Part shown: one piece after another, positions 1-9,138 of the stretch
How the letters are laid out: each line of letters starts with the position of its first letter
Numbering within the stretch: the first letter of the stretch is position 1
Source of the DNA: Bacteroidales bacterium
GTDB lineage: Bacteria > Bacteroidota > Bacteroidia > Bacteroidales > Muribaculaceae
NCBI GenBank assembly: GCA_910575615.1
Contig: CAJTEX010000012.1
Span: 41,149 to 105,148, forward strand
DNA length: 64,000 bases
Direction: 5' to 3'
Made by a program: the position numbers and the translations under genes
The notes under the pieces: generated by a model
Seen by the model: only the letters and a program-made list of their open reading frames with translations
Databases searched by the model: none
What the model was told of the DNA's origin: nothing

Positions 1-740
1 GAGTGGAGCATCCACAGGAACTCATTGACCGCATGCAGTATCACAGTCCGAAAGGGAGAGGTAAGTTTCTGCCTCCGGCTGAATATTCCATGCTTACCCG
101 TGTCGGCGGACGTGGCGTGTATTCGTTCTGCATGTGCCCGGGAGGATTCATTATCCCGGCCGCCACATCTCCTGGTCAACTTGTGGTAAACGGGATGTCT
201 CCTGCATCGCGTGGCACAAAGTGGGCAAATTCAGGTATGGTTGTCGAGGTGTTGCCTGAAGACCTGTCGGAGTATGATAATTACGGCAACCTGAAGGTGA
301 TGAAATTTCAGGAAGATATAGAGGCACGGTTTTCCAAGGATGCCGAAGGCACTCAGAACGCGCCCGCCCAGCGGCTGACTGACTTCGTCGAAGGTCGGGA
401 CTCGGCATCCTTGCCATCAACCTCTTATGCGCCGGGGATACATCCGGCGCGCCTCGACAAGCTTTTGCCCGGATTTGTCGCCGACCGTCTCAGGGAAGGA
501 TTCCGAGAGTTCGGCAGAAAATCAAGAGGCTATCTCACACGCGAGGCGGCTGTGATTGGTGCGGAGACGCGCACCTCCTCCCCGGTGAGGATTCCGCGTG
601 ATTCTGAAAAGCTGACCCATATTGAAATCGACGGTCTCTATCCATGCGGAGAGGGTGCGGGATATGCCGGCGGTATAGTCTCCGCGGCTATTGACGGCGA
701 CCGTTGCGCCGCGTCGCTCGCAAGTGTCGTTAAAGAATGA
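1..740 (+). CDS. NAD(P)/FAD-dependent oxidoreductase, C-terminal part
   Basis: This is the C-terminal 245 or so residues of a flavoprotein; the reading frame is open at the left window edge, so the N-terminal FAD-binding Rossmann domain lies outside. The visible part begins with a VEHPQELIDR-like stretch and a Gly-rich segment with FCMCPGG (about residues 42-48). It ends with the FAD-contacting pattern GEGAGYAGGIVSAAIDG near residue 220. These are hallmarks of the family annotated as NAD(FAD)-utilizing dehydrogenases (COG2509-like), whose physiological substrate is not well defined. The GTG at position 3 is almost certainly an internal valine, not a start. The next gene is on the other strand. 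Confidence 0.8.
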   Translation, partial: VEHPQELIDRMQYHSPKGRGKFLPPAEYSMLTRVGGRGVYSFCMCPGGFIIPAATSPGQLVVNGMSPASRGTKWANSGMVVEVLPEDLSEYDNYGNLKVMKFQEDIEARFSKDAEGTQNAPAQRLTDFVEGRDSASLPSTSYAPGIHPARLDKLLPGFVADRLREGFREFGRKSRGYLTREAAVIGAETRTSSPVRIPRDSEKLTHIEIDGLYPCGEGAGYAGGIVSAAIDGDRCAASLASVVKE

Positions 741-759
741 TACCACGTTTCGGGCGTGG

Positions 760-1188
760 TCAGATTTCCGGCAGTCCCTCGGTGTAAAGTTCCCATTCAG
801 GGTCTTCCTCTGCCTCAAATTCCAGAGGAAGAAGGGGAAGCGACTGCAGGGCCTGGTTTATCTTCTTGTTGAAGATGCCGAGGCTCTGGGTCTGGAACAC
901 CCATTCGCGGCGGTCGTCGCCGGTTGAGATTTCGGTCAGCACAGCCACGGGGTCTTTACGGAATGTCTCGGCGAGCAGGTCTGTGGCCTGCTCCATCAGT
1001 TCAGCGGTAGGCTCGTCGGGCATGCCGTCTGCACCTCCCTGGTATGGCCACGCGATTGTCATCCGGTAGATGAAGCGTGGGTTTTCCCGGAATTTTTCGA
1101 TGTCAGTCCTGACGGTTACGATAATCGTGCGGCCGTTTTCTGTGCTTTCGGCGGGATATGTCTGCCATTGTCCCTGGAGTTCTGTCAT
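760..1188 (-). CDS. DUF695-like protein
   Basis: A soluble protein of about 142 residues without a signal peptide or membrane segment. The pattern of a Trp/Tyr near the N-terminus, a central TIAWPYQGG strand and a C-terminal acidic stretch resembles DUF695 proteins of Bacteroidota, whose function is unknown. An upstream ATG at 1227 would add 13 residues, but the candidate -7 element at 1239-1246 would leave almost no leader for it. The ATG at 1188, preceded by an A-rich stretch, is therefore preferred. It is divergent from the TPR gene and faces the flavoprotein gene tail to tail with only about 19 bases between the stops. Confidence 0.6.
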   Translation of the reverse strand: MTELQGQWQTYPAESTENGRTIIVTVRTDIEKFRENPRFIYRMTIAWPYQGGADGMPDEPTAELMEQATDLLAETFRKDPVAVLTEISTGDDRREWVFQTQSLGIFNKKINQALQSLPLLPLEFEAEEDPEWELYTEGLPEI

Positions 1189-1238
1189 GTTGGAATCTTT
1201 TTTGCCGGCGTTGGCTGGCATTGTCATTTATTTATCTG

Positions 1239-1246
1239 CAAATATA
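1239..1246 (-). promoter_or_regulatory. candidate -7 element for the DUF695-like gene
   Basis: On the minus strand this reads TATATTTG, an exact match to the Bacteroidota TAnnTTTG element. A TTTA lies about 21 bases upstream where TTTG would be expected. The match is motif-based only. Confidence 0.4.
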
Positions 1247-1267
1247 AGGAATATTGGCGGGATTTCG

Positions 1268-1275
1268 TAAATTTG
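1268..1275 (+). promoter_or_regulatory. candidate -7 element for the TPR gene
   Basis: Reads TAAATTTG, matching TAnnTTTG. No good -33 TTTG sits at 19-21 bases upstream. It would give a leader of about 30 bases to the ATG at 1310. Confidence 0.4.
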
Positions 1276-1309
1276 TGGATGGAAAAGGGAGATGTCTCTT
1301 CCGTTGCTT

Positions 1310-3382
1310 ATGAAACAAAAAATAAGACTATATGTTTTGTTGGTGATGGTGGCGTTGGCCGGGATGGTTCAGGCCGTCGCGCAGATCAATGCCGAGCAGA
1401 TTGTCAAGGTGGGGCAGAACGCGCTCTACTTTGACGACTATATACTGTCGATACAGTATTTCAACCGGGCCATAGCGGCCAAGCCTTATCTCGCGCAGCC
1501 TTATTTTCTGAGGGCCATCGCCAAGTTGAACCTTGAGGATTACCGGGGTGCTGAGAGGGATGCGTCAGAGGCCATCAGCCGCAATCCGTTTATCCCGGAG
1601 GCTTATGAGGTCAGGGGTGTGGCGCGGCAGAACATGGGACAATACCAGGAAGCAGTGGAGGATTACGACCATGCCTCCTCACTGTTGCCAAACAATTGCA
1701 ATCTTTTGTTCAACAAGGCGTTGGCTTTACAGCAACTTGGCAAGGCCGACAGCGCGATGGTGGTGTTTGACGGATTGCTTGAGACTCATCCCGGATATGC
1801 CAACGCCTATGTGGCGCGTGCGCGCCTGAAGGCTGAGCAGACTGATACTGTAGGGGCTATGGCCGATCTTGACCGCGCTCTCGGGATTTCGGCAAAACTC
1901 GCTTATGCCTATGTCATAAGGGCCTCGCTGGAGATGTCTTCACCGGCTGGTTACGAGAGTGCGGAGCAGGATATTTCCGAAGCGATACGTCTGGAACCCA
2001 AGGAGGGTAACCTGTATGTAAACCGTGCGTTCCTGAGATACAATCGTGATGATTATTTCGGTGCTATGGCCGATTATGATTATGCCATCCAGCTAGACCC
2101 GCTGAATTCCGCCGCGATATACAACCGGGGATTGCTAAGGATGGAGAGCCGCGACAATGACCGCGCTATCGCTGATTTCTCGCGGGTGCTTGAACTTGAT
2201 CCGGAAGATTACCGGGCGTTGTACAACAGGGTGTTGCTTTACAGCGAGACCCGCAACTACACCAAGGCGCTTGAGGATGTCAACAGGCTGATTGAGCGAT
2301 TCCCCGAACTGCCGGAGGCCATTTACATGCGCTCTGACATCTACCGAAGCCAAGGGAAGATGTCGGCCGCCGAGACCGATTACAAGCGTGCGCTGGCTAT
2401 GGCCAAGGCATTACCTCCGGGAGGGACAGCCGTGGAGGGGAATGATGTCGCTGGTGCAGGGAATGTCCGAGATTCGGCTGAGGGGAGGACTGGAGGCCGC
2501 GAGGAGGAGTTGTCGGCTGAATCCGTCGCCAGGCGGTTCACTGCTTTGCGAACGATGGATAGCGATGTCGACCTGCAACAGGATTTCCTTAACCAGGGAA
2601 TAAGGGGCAAGGTGCAGGATCGTGACCGGAGAATATCCCTCGAGCCGATGTTCGCATTGGGGTATTACTCATCATCGGCCAATACGGCCACTGATGCCAG
2701 AAGTTATATCAAGGAGGTCGATGACCTGAACGCCACGCGTATGCTGCCCTTCCTGTTGATGGTGGGCAACCGTGGGCTTACCCCCGCCGATGAGCAGCTG
2801 CTTGACAGGCATTTCCAGTCGGTGGAGAATTACAACAGGTATATGGCCTCCAATGAGCCAAGGGCGATTGATTTCTTTGGCAGGGCGATGGATTATGTGA
2901 CCTTGCGTAATTATCCGGCGGCTATCGCCGACCTTGACAAGGCGATTGCGCTTACGCCCGACTTCGCGCTCGCGTATTTCATGCGCGGGGTGGCCCGCCA
3001 TGATATGTTGATGTCGGGCGGCGGATATCAGCCTGGCGGCGCTATGTCAGGCTTGAATACGGGTGGCGCGCAGGGGGCGGATGCCAAGATGGAGCTCCGC
3101 AATGTGATTTCTGATTTTGACCGTGCGGTGGAATTGTCGCCCCGTCTCGCGTTCGCCCATTATGACAAGGCCAACGCGCTTGTGGAGCTTGGCGACCTCA
3201 CCTCGGCCATTGCGGCGTACCGCAAGGCTCTGGAGCTGAAGCCTGATATGGGTGAGGCTTATTACAATCTGGCTTATGTCTATTTCCAGTTGGGCAACCG
3301 GGTTGAGGGGGCCTCTAACCTGTCTAAGGCGGGAGAACTTGGCATTGCGCCTTCATATAATCTCCTCAAAAGAATGCACTGA
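1310..3382 (+). CDS. secreted tetratricopeptide-repeat protein
   Basis: About 690 residues. The N-terminus (MKQKIRLYVLL... followed by AQ) is a clear signal peptide, so the protein is exported to the periplasm or surface. Two blocks of TPR motifs follow, at roughly residues 25-370 and 530-685, with recurring AY/NRG and ALELDP-type consensus positions. Between them lies a non-repeat region of about 150 residues, and a Gly-rich insertion (GGGYQPGG) interrupts one repeat near residue 570. TPRs mediate protein-protein contacts; the partner cannot be read from the sequence. An ATG at 1292 is possible, but the signal peptide fits the start at 1310. A strong hairpin follows the stop. Confidence 0.85.
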   Translation: MKQKIRLYVLLVMVALAGMVQAVAQINAEQIVKVGQNALYFDDYILSIQYFNRAIAAKPYLAQPYFLRAIAKLNLEDYRGAERDASEAISRNPFIPEAYEVRGVARQNMGQYQEAVEDYDHASSLLPNNCNLLFNKALALQQLGKADSAMVVFDGLLETHPGYANAYVARARLKAEQTDTVGAMADLDRALGISAKLAYAYVIRASLEMSSPAGYESAEQDISEAIRLEPKEGNLYVNRAFLRYNRDDYFGAMADYDYAIQLDPLNSAAIYNRGLLRMESRDNDRAIADFSRVLELDPEDYRALYNRVLLYSETRNYTKALEDVNRLIERFPELPEAIYMRSDIYRSQGKMSAAETDYKRALAMAKALPPGGTAVEGNDVAGAGNVRDSAEGRTGGREEELSAESVARRFTALRTMDSDVDLQQDFLNQGIRGKVQDRDRRISLEPMFALGYYSSSANTATDARSYIKEVDDLNATRMLPFLLMVGNRGLTPADEQLLDRHFQSVENYNRYMASNEPRAIDFFGRAMDYVTLRNYPAAIADLDKAIALTPDFALAYFMRGVARHDMLMSGGGYQPGGAMSGLNTGGAQGADAKMELRNVISDFDRAVELSPRLAFAHYDKANALVELGDLTSAIAAYRKALELKPDMGEAYYNLAYVYFQLGNRVEGASNLSKAGELGIAPSYNLLKRMH

Positions 3383-3403
3383 CGCGATATTGGTGCATTA
3401 CAA

Positions 3404-3450
3404 GAGGCTCCGCCCCATTTGCCGGATTCAGGCAAACGGGGCGGAGCCTC
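3404..3450. terminator. 20-bp-stem hairpin, bidirectional terminator
   Basis: Arms 3404-3423 and 3431-3450 are complementary over 20 bases with one G-U pair and a 7-base loop. It lies between the convergent TPR gene (stop 3382) and the minus-strand integrase-like gene (stop 3490), so it may end both transcripts. No long T-run follows. Confidence 0.75.
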
Positions 3451-3489
3451 TGTTATGATAAGGTTTTGCTGAGCGGAGTCGGTCAGTGA

Positions 3490-4128
3490 TTATTTCGGGG
3501 GAAGTTTGCTGCCGGCCGGTACACGGTACTGGGTCGCGACTTTCGCGAATGGTGCATTGTCGGGAGTCAGTCCGGCTTTCACGGCCCGCTGGTATATAGC
3601 CAGCAGAGTGCGGTTGTAGAAGGCGCGGGTTGAGGGCTTCAGACCTTCATCAGCCATAGTGTCGTTGAAATCAGCCATTATGTCGGATGAGATGTTTGAT
3701 GGCCGCAGCCCCTCTTTCGCGACAGTTTCGAGATATTTTTTGAAACGGGAGAGGGTGGCGAGATATTTGTTGATTCGTGATGGGGGTATGCCGGCTTTCT
3801 TATCTTCGGTCACAAGATTTCGGAAGAAGTCGATAAATGACTCTTCACTGTTGTCGAAAGCTCGGTTGCGCTCAAGGGTCTCGACCGCCCCGTTGAGGGT
3901 GGCGACCACTGCAGCGACGCGGTCGCGGAAGTCGTGGGCTTCACGATCCTCGTCACGTAGCCTGTCGGCTTGCATATCTGGGCCGAAACCATTGGCAATA
4001 AGCTGGCGCCATGCTTTGTCGCTCATTCCGGGAGCGTCGAATGTCCAAGTCAGGGAGTTGTCACCGTCGCCGACTGTGATTCTTGCCTGTCGTCGTGGGT
4101 TTTCACTCAGTGTTATTTCGGTCGCCAT
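3490..4128 (-). CDS. orphan tyrosine-recombinase core-binding (SAM-like) domain protein
   Basis: 212 residues. Residues about 94-190 resemble the SAM-like core-binding domain of Bacteroidota phage-type integrases: INKYLATLSRFKKYL, then FNDTMADEGLKPSTRAFYN and LLAIYQRAVKAGL. In a normal integrase the catalytic domain with its R-H-R-Y residues follows this. Here the protein stops about 20 residues later (SKLPPK), so no recombinase active site is present. The first 90 residues contain LTWTFDAPGM and are not recognised. It lies 14 bases after a glycosyltransferase at the 3' end of the polysaccharide operon. Either it is a decayed integrase or a DNA-binding domain reused for another role; it cannot act as a recombinase alone. 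Confidence 0.6.
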   Translation of the reverse strand: MATEITLSENPRRQARITVGDGDNSLTWTFDAPGMSDKAWRQLIANGFGPDMQADRLRDEDREAHDFRDRVAAVVATLNGAVETLERNRAFDNSEESFIDFFRNLVTEDKKAGIPPSRINKYLATLSRFKKYLETVAKEGLRPSNISSDIMADFNDTMADEGLKPSTRAFYNRTLLAIYQRAVKAGLTPDNAPFAKVATQYRVPAGSKLPPK

Positions 4129-4142
4129 ACGTCAAGGCGTGG

Positions 4143-4943
4143 TCAGGAGAAGTTGCCTTTGCAAACCTCCACGATTTTGTAGAGGTAGCGTAGCGACTCA
4201 AGCATGAAATTGGAGTTTACCCGGTTTTTCTTGTAGGCGCGCCGATGTTCGGCGTATATTCTGCGGTGTGACGAGAATCCTGAAGAGGAAGCTCCTCCGG
4301 TGCGCATCGTCACGAAATCAATCGGGATATACCTGGTCTTGATTTTGTGGAGATATATCAGCCGGAGCAGTTGCTCGAAGTCGGCGGCTATCTTGAAGGA
4401 GATGTCAAAGAGACCGTACTGGTTGTATATCTCCCTGCAGCAATAAAATGACGGATGCGCGGGCATGAATCCCATGCGCATCTTCTCCCGGGAGAATCCT
4501 TTGGAGGAGTAATATCTCACGCATTTGTCAAGACGGCCAGGTTTGACATAATGGATGTCGCCATACACGGCGTCTATGCGGGCGGATTCAGGGGCGGTGA
4601 ACTCGGCTGCCACTCTCTCAAGCACGGTAGGAGAGGTGAAGAAGTCGTCGGAATTAAGCAGTCCCACAACCTCTCCGGAGGCGAGGGCGATGCCTTTGTT
4701 CATCGCGTCGTATATGCCATTGTCTGGCTCAGACACCCATTTCAATTCAAGTCCGCGGCTACGGTATTTGTCTGCGTATTTCCTGACGATGTCCATAGTG
4801 CCGTCAGAACTTCCGCCGTCAACAACGATATGCTCTACATTGCCATAAGTCTGTCTGACCACACTGCGAAGTGTGTCCTCGATGGTGGCGGCGGAATTCC
4901 ATGTCGCTGTGACAAGGGATATTTTGAAGCTCTTCATTGTCAT
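4143..4943 (-). CDS. glycosyltransferase family 2
   Basis: 266 residues of a single GT-A fold. Seen: an [11 protein letters not shown] first strand, VDGGSSDGT for nucleotide binding (about residues 41-49), and LLNSDDFF as the metal-binding DXD-type motif (about residue 96). There is no membrane segment, so it should work at the cytoplasmic face on a lipid-linked glycan. The NSDD variant and the later [10 protein letters not shown] stretch are common in polysaccharide-locus enzymes of this family. The donor and acceptor sugars cannot be predicted. It is the last glycosyltransferase of the leftward operon and starts 7 bases after the stop of the gene before it. Confidence 0.85.
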   Translation of the reverse strand: MTMKSFKISLVTATWNSAATIEDTLRSVVRQTYGNVEHIVVDGGSSDGTMDIVRKYADKYRSRGLELKWVSEPDNGIYDAMNKGIALASGEVVGLLNSDDFFTSPTVLERVAAEFTAPESARIDAVYGDIHYVKPGRLDKCVRYYSSKGFSREKMRMGFMPAHPSFYCCREIYNQYGLFDISFKIAADFEQLLRLIYLHKIKTRYIPIDFVTMRTGGASSSGFSSHRRIYAEHRRAYKKNRVNSNFMLESLRYLYKIVEVCKGNFS

Positions 4944-4950
4944 ATGAATA

Positions 4951-5856
4951 TCAGAAACCTATGTTGTATTCTTCGCGCAGGATCTGTTTGATTTTCTGTG
5001 GATCGCCTCCGCTTTTGCGTTTTATTTCCAGCACTTTGGCATCAACCAGTGTGCGGTACCACCATCCTTGGATGAATGAAAACAGGAATCCCTCTTTGCC
5101 TTCAAGGAAAGCCCCCTTGAACAGGTAACGGTAAAAGAAATACGCCGCGGAGCGCAAGAAAAGAGGCTGACGCGCGTATTTGTGCTTCTTGTTTCGTTTG
5201 GCGAGGGCCTGGCGTGAAATCACCTTGCTGCCGTCAGTCTGGGCCGCGCCTGTGATATTGTATTCAATGTCAAGCAGGTCGGCGGCTTCCCTCACAGCAT
5301 AATTGACATGTTTGTGGCAGAACCACGACAGGTTGTTGAGGTTGTGGTCACAGAAATCATTGTCAAACTCAACGATTTCACTTTGGGTGAGCTGTATATG
5401 TTCATCCATAAGCCGTTGCTCACATCTGCCCTTGCCGTACTTGAAGATTCGCAGCAACTTGACCGGATAGATACCGCGCTTCATCCATTTGCCGAGGAAT
5501 ATATGGCGGCGGTTGAGCACCACGCCCGACGTCTCCTCTCCAAGAGTCGGCAGTTTCTGGCGGATTTCCTCTACCAGCTCTGGAAGCAGATACTCGTCGG
5601 CGTCAAGCCGCAGCACCCATCCGGTATCAGCCGGCAGCTGGTCAAGCGCCCAGTTGAATTGGTGGGCGTGATTGTTAATCCATTTGTTCTGGAGGATGTT
5701 AACTGTCGGATATTCGGCTGCAATATCCAAAGTCCTGTCAGTCGAGAAGCTGTCTACCACATATATGGCCTTGGCAATCGGCAGCACATTCTCGATACAA
5801 CGTCTGATGTGAAGCTCCTCGTCTTTGGTCAATATGACGACTGTCAAATCAAGCAT
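4951..5856 (-). CDS. glycosyltransferase family 2, WaaE/KdtX-like
   Basis: 301 residues. It starts directly with [11 protein letters not shown], followed by [10 protein letters not shown] (residues about 33-42) and the metal site RLDADEYL (about residue 84). This strand pattern with NWALDQLP and [11 protein letters not shown] matches the WaaE/KdtX-like branch of GT2, some members of which add glucose to the lipopolysaccharide core. Here the substrate is unknown. The C-terminal third has an [22 protein letters not shown] segment that may associate with the membrane. It is cytoplasmic and part of the leftward polysaccharide operon, with a 37-base gap to the acetyltransferase gene before it. Confidence 0.85.
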   Translation of the reverse strand: MLDLTVVILTKDEELHIRRCIENVLPIAKAIYVVDSFSTDRTLDIAAEYPTVNILQNKWINNHAHQFNWALDQLPADTGWVLRLDADEYLLPELVEEIRQKLPTLGEETSGVVLNRRHIFLGKWMKRGIYPVKLLRIFKYGKGRCEQRLMDEHIQLTQSEIVEFDNDFCDHNLNNLSWFCHKHVNYAVREAADLLDIEYNITGAAQTDGSKVISRQALAKRNKKHKYARQPLFLRSAAYFFYRYLFKGAFLEGKEGFLFSFIQGWWYRTLVDAKVLEIKRKSGGDPQKIKQILREEYNIGF

Positions 5857-5893
5857 AATATGTTGTGGTAATTTGACAATAAATTTTTAAGAT

Positions 5894-6460
5894 TCAATTG
5901 CAATTATGTCGGATTGCTCGTTTTTTGATTGGTTTTGCGGGGTTGCCCCCAGCAACAGTCCAAGAATCAATATTTTTGAATGTGGCAGAGCAAGCCCCAA
6001 GCACAGCTCCTTCGCCAATGGTCACGCCCATTCCAACAAACGCTCGAGCTCCAATCCATGCGTCTTTTTTTATCTCTATTGGGGCTGTGATCAGTCTGTT
6101 GTCAGCATCATAAATATCATGCGAAGCGGTACATAACATTGCTCCTTGGCTTACAGTAGCATGCTCGCCAAGTATAATCGAGTCAACATTATAGCATTCC
6201 ACATTTGACGCCAAGCAACTGTAAGGTCGCATTGTTAGGTTTGCTGGATAGTATATTCGAGTAGAACTGTATATAACTGCATTCGGGGCAATTTTTGCAC
6301 CAAAAAGCCTTAATAAAAAGCGCTTCCATCCAGAACCGATTGATCGAGGTAACCATCTGGCGCCGAGTGTCCAGGTGAAATTCCACGTCAGTCTGATAAT
6401 TTGATGTTTAATCCCTAAATGGTTGACATAAGGATGGAGTCTGGATTCTGATTCAGCCAT
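5894..6460 (-). CDS. WcaF-like left-handed beta-helix acetyltransferase
   Basis: 188 residues with hexapeptide repeats characteristic of LbH acyltransferases (IILGEHATVSQGAMLC, IGARAFVGMGVTIGEGAVLGA). The conserved TASHD (about residue 111) supplies the usual catalytic histidine. Its N-terminal TWNFTWTLGARWLPRS resembles colanic-acid-type WcaF proteins that O-acetylate sugars of extracellular polysaccharide using acetyl-CoA. The acceptor is not predictable. Base composition is more AT-rich than in the core-metabolism genes of the window. The gene follows the O-antigen ligase-like gene by only 4 bases, consistent with translational coupling. Confidence 0.85.
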   Translation of the reverse strand: MAESESRLHPYVNHLGIKHQIIRLTWNFTWTLGARWLPRSIGSGWKRFLLRLFGAKIAPNAVIYSSTRIYYPANLTMRPYSCLASNVECYNVDSIILGEHATVSQGAMLCTASHDIYDADNRLITAPIEIKKDAWIGARAFVGMGVTIGEGAVLGACSATFKNIDSWTVAGGNPAKPIKKRAIRHNCN

Positions 6461-6464
6461 TGGT

Positions 6465-7688
6465 TTATTGCATATATTTGTTGAACGGTATCGAGCATGT
6501 CAGCCAGAACAGGGGGAACATCAGTGCCCCGGCAAACAGGAGCCATCCTTCGGCGATGCCATCGACCAGGAAAAATATCAGGAGGGAGATGGTCAATGGC
6601 GTCAGTTGTGAATGGCGTGTGCGGCATAAGTTTTTTGCGGTGGCAGATATGAACCAGCAGAACAGGGCGCCCCCGATTATGCCGCCATAGCTTAGCAGCG
6701 ACATCCAGGAGGAACCAGGTTCAAGATAGGTGAGTTTCCCTGGCTCGTTTTTCCAGGATGGCCTGGGATATTCGTTGGCATAGCCGATTCCTATGAATGG
6801 AGATGAGGATATCTCTTTAATTCTGGTTGCCCAGATTTCCTGGCGGGAGTATATCAGGGAGTCATGGCTGTCGCCGATGGCGTTTTTGTGGACTATCACC
6901 TGGAGGGCCAACGGCGACAACGCGGCGAGTGACAGTATGGCAGCAGTTGCCAAGATTCTCGAGCGGATGCCTGCCAGATGTTTTTTGAGGCAGTCCATCA
7001 TCAATAAGGTCTCGATGGTTATGGCCGCAATCATGGCTACTGTGGCAATACGAGAACCGGCCGCTACGCATGTGATGATGCTTATGACTGTGGCAATGGT
7101 CCAGTAAGCTGCGTGTGTCGATTTGTCTGACACTAATGCGTTGTGAAAGACAATCACAGATACAAATCCGGCTATTGGAGACAATGTCATCCCTTTTTCG
7201 AAAACACCTTTGAATCCATAATAAAAGAATGTAGTGTCTGACATCTGGCGGCCTGTGGCCATACAATAAATCCAGATGGTAAAGGATGCGGCCACCATTA
7301 TGACCAGAATCCAGAACATCATCTTACCGGTCCATACTCTCGCCAGGCGTAGCCAGGGAGTGGTCAAAAGCGGGGAGAACGTGAGCAGGCCGATTGTGAA
7401 CGCGGCGAAGCGTGACACGCGAAGTCGCAATTCAGGCTCGGGGTGCATAATCAACGTGAGTCCGTAGTATATGACCAGGCTTGCGAGCGGAATGGAAATC
7501 GTGGCCCGTCTTTCAACGCAGGCCGCCAACACAATCAAAGACAAAGTAGTAATGGCGGGCAACGGTATGTCAATAACGCCTGTGCATCTCACACAGATGA
7601 CAGATGCGAGCATTACAGACAGCGTCTGTACCAGTATCAGCCGGGTGCGATGTCCGGTGTGCAATGTCGTGTTATGACCGGGCATCAC
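6465..7688 (-). CDS. O-antigen ligase/polymerase-like membrane protein
   Basis: 407 residues with about ten hydrophobic segments spread over the whole length and a larger loop near residues 275-330. The short motif CVAAGSRIATVA (about residue 195) is typical of the Wzy_C/O-antigen ligase superfamily, which transfers or polymerises undecaprenyl-linked glycans at the outer face of the inner membrane. Whether this one polymerises repeat units (Wzy) or ligates glycan to a carrier (WaaL) cannot be decided from sequence. A second polymerase candidate lies at 11420-12817, so the two may divide those jobs. Its start overlaps the end of the flippase gene by 17 bases. Confidence 0.7.
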   Translation of the reverse strand: MMPGHNTTLHTGHRTRLILVQTLSVMLASVICVRCTGVIDIPLPAITTLSLIVLAACVERRATISIPLASLVIYYGLTLIMHPEPELRLRVSRFAAFTIGLLTFSPLLTTPWLRLARVWTGKMMFWILVIMVAASFTIWIYCMATGRQMSDTTFFYYGFKGVFEKGMTLSPIAGFVSVIVFHNALVSDKSTHAAYWTIATVISIITCVAAGSRIATVAMIAAITIETLLMMDCLKKHLAGIRSRILATAAILSLAALSPLALQVIVHKNAIGDSHDSLIYSRQEIWATRIKEISSSPFIGIGYANEYPRPSWKNEPGKLTYLEPGSSWMSLLSYGGIIGGALFCWFISATAKNLCRTRHSQLTPLTISLLIFFLVDGIAEGWLLFAGALMFPLFWLTCSIPFNKYMQ

Positions 7689-9138
7689 GCAGGGATTGCC
7701 GTGATTTGAGCAGATTGAAGACCGAGACGCATACGCGGGTCTGGAAAATCATTGAGAGACCGCCGTAGGTCAACAGGCAAATGGCTATTCCCAGCCCGAC
7801 CTGTATCCATTCTCCTACTGCCACTAACTGGACTGAAAAGGCGGCTGTCGCCATCAACGCTGCTATTATCAATGTCGGCAATATCAGTCGGCATTGCCTT
7901 AACAGGTCAAGTCCAATATGCCTGCCCGACAGATGGGCGTTTATGGTGAAATTCAACGCTGTGCCGCCCAAAAGTCCGACACAGACCGCAGACAGCCCGA
8001 ACGGGATTGTGACGGCAAGCAGGGAAAGACCCACCGCGACATTGGCAACCTGGAGTTTGAGGTAGAGGCCGCCTTTGCCATATATCTCGAGAATCATGAA
8101 ATTGATGGAGTTCAACGGGAAGAAGAGGAAATATAGACACAGAATCCTCAAAAGCCTGGCGGTATAGAGCCATTGGTGGCCGATGAGCGCGGTGGTCAGC
8201 GGAACCGCCAACGCGGCTATCCCCAACATGAGCGGGGCAATGAAAAACATCGACAGCCTTATGTATTCAGAAACCATTCCGCATAATTTGCGAGTGTCGT
8301 CCTGGTAGCCGCAAAACATCGGGAAAGCCGCCCGGTTGACGATACGTGTCAGATTCTCGGATGCCATGCTGCCGAGCTGCCGCGCGTTGGTGTAGCATCC
8401 CAGGGCATAGGCCGAGAAGACCTTGCCGATGGCCAGCACATAAAAACTGTTGTAAAGGCAGTCGACAACCTTGCTCATCAGCAGTTTGCTTCCGAAGCCA
8501 TATAGCCGTCGGAAAGCGTATGCCGAAAAAAGCAACTTTGGACGCCATTGGGTGACCAACCAGAGGGTTATGGCTGTGAAAACCTGGTTGGTGAGTTGCA
8601 GGCATACGATTGACCACGCGCCATAGCCATTGTATGCCATATATATGCCTGCGAAGCCAGATGTCAGAGTCCCGACAAAAGTTGATTTAGCCTGAGTCTT
8701 GAAATCGAGCCGGGAAGTCAACACCGCCCGGTGGACAACCAGGGATGACTGTATGGGTATGCAAAGGGCCATCACCCGGAGCAATCCTGTGAGCCGTGGT
8801 TCACCATAGAATCCGGCCACAAGCGGGGCTATGGCGAAGAGCAGCAGGTAAAGTATCGCGCCGCTTGCGATGTTGACGTAAAATGATGTCGACAGTTCGG
8901 CCTCGTCGCGGTCAAGCTTGCGTATGATGGCTTGGGACAGGCCTCCCTCGGCTATCAGTTGCGAGATGACGATGAAAAAGGCAAGCATCCCCACCAGACC
9001 ATAGTCGGTAGGGGAGAGGGCCCTCGCCATGAACACGAAGACAACGAATTGCATCCCCTGTACGGCAAACCGCTCGAACGCGCTCCAGGAAATGCCGGCC
9101 CTGAGGATCTTGTATTTGTCTGTGTGCGCCATATTCAA
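7672..9138 (-). CDS. oligosaccharide flippase, WzxC-like (MOP superfamily)
   Basis: 488 residues with about 12-14 membrane segments. The N-terminal ISWSAFERFAVQGMQFV and FVFMARALSPTDYGLVGML are typical of WzxC/RfbX-type flippases, which move lipid-linked repeat units from the cytoplasmic to the periplasmic leaflet. The mid-protein stretch YGFGSKLLMSKVVDCLYN is a further family signature. An alternative ATG lies two codons downstream. The gene begins directly after the stop of the preceding glycosyltransferase. It resembles the second flippase at 21629-23062 in overall pattern, which suggests an old duplication or two glycan export routes. Confidence 0.88.
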   Translation of the reverse strand: MNMAHTDKYKILRAGISWSAFERFAVQGMQFVVFVFMARALSPTDYGLVGMLAFFIVISQLIAEGGLSQAIIRKLDRDEAELSTSFYVNIASGAILYLLLFAIAPLVAGFYGEPRLTGLLRVMALCIPIQSSLVVHRAVLTSRLDFKTQAKSTFVGTLTSGFAGIYMAYNGYGAWSIVCLQLTNQVFTAITLWLVTQWRPKLLFSAYAFRRLYGFGSKLLMSKVVDCLYNSFYVLAIGKVFSAYALGCYTNARQLGSMASENLTRIVNRAAFPMFCGYQDDTRKLCGMVSEYIRLSMFFIAPLMLGIAALAVPLTTALIGHQWLYTARLLRILCLYFLFFPLNSINFMILEIYGKGGLYLKLQVANVAVGLSLLAVTIPFGLSAVCVGLLGGTALNFTINAHLSGRHIGLDLLRQCRLILPTLIIAALMATAAFSVQLVAVGEWIQVGLGIAICLLTYGGLSMIFQTRVCVSVFNLLKSRQSLRDARS

